From Anticarsia gemmatalis (lineage: Eukaryota; Arthropoda; Insecta; Lepidoptera; Erebidae), in the NCBI RefSeq assembly GCF_050436995.1, contig NC_134754.1, forward strand, positions 5,325,001 to 5,389,000: 64,000 nt of DNA, read 5' to 3'. Of the stretch, positions 61,816 through 64,000 are shown in pieces (within the stretch, counting starts at the first letter, position 1; each line of letters begins with the position of its first letter). The translations under genes were made by a program, and so were the position numbers. The notes under the pieces are model-generated. The model saw only the letters and a program-made list of their open reading frames with translations. It did not search any database and was not told the origin of the DNA.

Positions 61816-64000
61816 GCATTTCACGTATTTAATAACGTCGTCAATGTACACCCCACACAAGAAATCTATTAACGTCAACACGAACGTTTTAATAATCCAT
61901 CAAATATTCAACCCCTTGTAAATGAAAAACCGTTTTTCTTTAAGCTCACAAATTGTGCATTTTCAAACGTTTATTGTGACAACGATTTTAAGGCTTTTGT
62001 TCGTTATACAAAATAAATTCTGATAATATATCACTTAATTTGTTTAATTTTAAATATTGCGAGATACAAATAAAGAAGTTGTATCTTTAAGAGTTATTAA
62101 GCTCCCCACTTTCGTTAAGTGAAAACATTTTAGCTTTCATGAGTTAAGTCTCTTAGACATATAAACGAAACATTTCTTTTAATAACAGTATTCCGTTGGC
62201 ATAATGTTATTATTTTCTATTTAGTTTTATGTATACTTGTACTTAACTTAAGTATTAAACCGCCTCCTTACTTTAATCCATTATACTTACTCATAAATGC
62301 GTAACTAAAAATAGGTACACATAGAGCAATGCCATCTCTATTTTTATGTAAAACCAAAATCAATAAATACTTTTATTCAATCTGTCTTGAAATAAATTGC
62401 AATTTTGCAAAATTTGTATTCAAGAAAAACCAAATAAATAACTTATTTAAGGGTTGCGAAACAATAAAAATTCTAAAACAGTGCCTCAATGAGTTGTGCA
62501 ATGCAAGAGGAATTTACTGTCTAGACTCGGACGCTTAATGGGTGCAAATCATTGCAAATTGCATTCCAGGAACAATGTAGGATGACGTTTTTAATAACGA
62601 TGGCACAGTTGTTTTGTCTTGGATTTATTATCTACTTATTATACTGGAATCTTCTTACTTAAGAACAATAGAATATTTTATTAAGGTAAAGCTTTATTAG
62701 CCGAATGATTAAAGATTGAGTTGAAGGATATATTGCAGTGCAGGATTTTGTTTTCTTTTTTATCTTAAGATCAGGTCTGATAAATTTTTCATACTAGATC
62801 GTTAGCTGAATTGTGTCCGATAGTAAAAAGTGGCAGATAGTCGCGCTATAGGTAAGCTAACTTTATTAACTTCTTCTAATACATTTCAAAGTAAACTACG
62901 AAACGCTGTGGGTAAATAAGGAAATATGACGAACAAATGATTAAAGGTTAAATTATTGTCAGAAAACACTCAGCACAGCTTAGGGCTCCATAAATTCTTC
63001 TACGTCTATCGTATTGAACTACACATTATACTTAGTAAAAACAATCCAAAGATTAATGTTATTATGCGTCCTATCATAATAATATGTATAACCTGCGTCA
63101 TAAAATCACATGTCAAATATATTTCAGTTGATACTCTATTCAAAACATGTTCGTCATCTTGTTTATGCATTTCATATTTTTTTGCCAAAGCTGCCAATCC
63201 TCATCAATCGTCCAATAATATTTTGGGTTGTTAGATTTTTATACAGCGATAAAAAGTTCTGTGCGACCCGCCCAATCAATCGCAGCTTTTAATGGACTGT
63301 ATTTAGAGCTAATGGTATTACCAAAGAGTAGCGAATGGTAGACGAGAAATATGAATTTAATTGAAAGTGAAATTTTAACAGATATATTTTAAAAGTAGGC
63401 CTGAGAGTGCTAATGCAAATATTTTATTCAGATTTATAGAAAAGTATTTTTTTTTGATAGAAAATATTTCGTTCGTTTTATGATTTAATAAAAAATCGTG
63501 TTCTTTTTATAATAACCGTTTTCATTGAAACGGAAACTTCATCAATTTTGTTTTTCATTTGTACGAAAGTAATCAATGCTATTGCTCTACTCGTACCTTT
63601 GATTGATCTATGAGAGCCACTACTCAAATTAAGCATTGAATATCTGATGGGCTTAAATTGAATCACCTTCGCGATTGAAGGCTGGTCACTGTATCGTTGC
63701 TATTAGTAGCACAAATTAATTAAACACTTGTAGTATTCGAACACCTTCGTACATACAAAATATGCAATCACGATTACACTTACAGATAGACAAGTATGTG
63801 AATTAGCTCCAAATGATTCTGCAATAAGAGTTTCATTAAACACTTTTAAAAATCTTAAATTGGACGTCAGTTTCAATTTAGTTTTACATAATCTGATTAG
63901 GTTTTCTATTGTTAATGATGTCATGTGTTTTTATATAACGTTTCGTACGACTTGTTAAAGTAATCTTAAACACCAAAACCACTTTGCCATAATAATGTTT
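61816..64000. other. Non-coding stretch to window end
   Basis: AT-rich with only short overlapping frames on both strands (62956-63292 and 63478-63924). No gene, repeat or RNA recognised. Confidence 0.5.

Noticed and set aside
1..64000. Search for a multi-gene operon, defence system, CRISPR array or viral insertion
   Set aside because: No long frames, no regularly spaced repeats and no viral-type coding sequence are visible.

Overview
The window looks like lepidopteran nuclear DNA, probably from a moth. The background is AT-rich, about two-thirds by eye. The interspersed repeats are of types I recognise from butterflies and moths: a tRNA-derived SINE with A and B boxes, a tRNA-derived SINE with an RTE-like tail, 5S-rRNA-derived SINEs, and non-autonomous Helitrons ending in GGGTCAGCTAG. 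A noctuoid moth would fit the tRNA SINE, but that narrower placement is a guess.

I find no protein-coding gene I can support. No reading frame exceeds 149 codons, none matches a family I know, and the longer ones lie in GC-richer islands or inside SINEs where frames stay open by composition. The window is therefore either a gene desert or the inside of a very large intron. No ribosomal RNA, functional tRNA or CRISPR array is visible.

Layout: 1-1.2 kb is plain; a 5S-derived SINE lies at 1.24-1.43 kb; 1.4-10.2 kb has no clear element apart from a GC-rich island at 3.5-3.9 kb. A short Helitron with an internal 20-bp perfect inverted repeat is at 10.2-10.5 kb, followed by GC-rich islands at 11.0-11.3 and 11.6-11.8 kb. 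A fold-back repeat lies at 18.2 kb and islands at 16.8 and 20.6-20.9 kb. A 1.2-kb Helitron with intact-looking ends occupies 25.8-27.0 kb, and an island with TAATTA sites lies at 29.8 kb. From 33.2 to 40.6 kb there is a cluster of seven insertions: three tRNA-SINEs, one tRNA/RTE-type SINE, one 5S-SINE, one MITE and one hAT-type element. The same stretch holds a 99-nt tract with no C. From 40.6 kb onward only one more MITE copy is clear (49.2 kb), plus a palindrome of ATCGAT motifs (42.1 kb), a 19-mer one base from the miR-124 mature sequence (42.9 kb) and GC-rich islands at 59.3-61.8 kb.

Nothing here resembles a multi-gene system. The best leads are the modular 5S-SINEs (same head and core, different tails), a hairpin in the tRNA-SINE body whose closing pair covaries between copies, the miR-124-like match, and the contrast between repeat-poor flanks carrying GC islands and the insertion cluster. 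The last pattern would fit a regulatory landscape around a developmental gene outside the window; that is inference.
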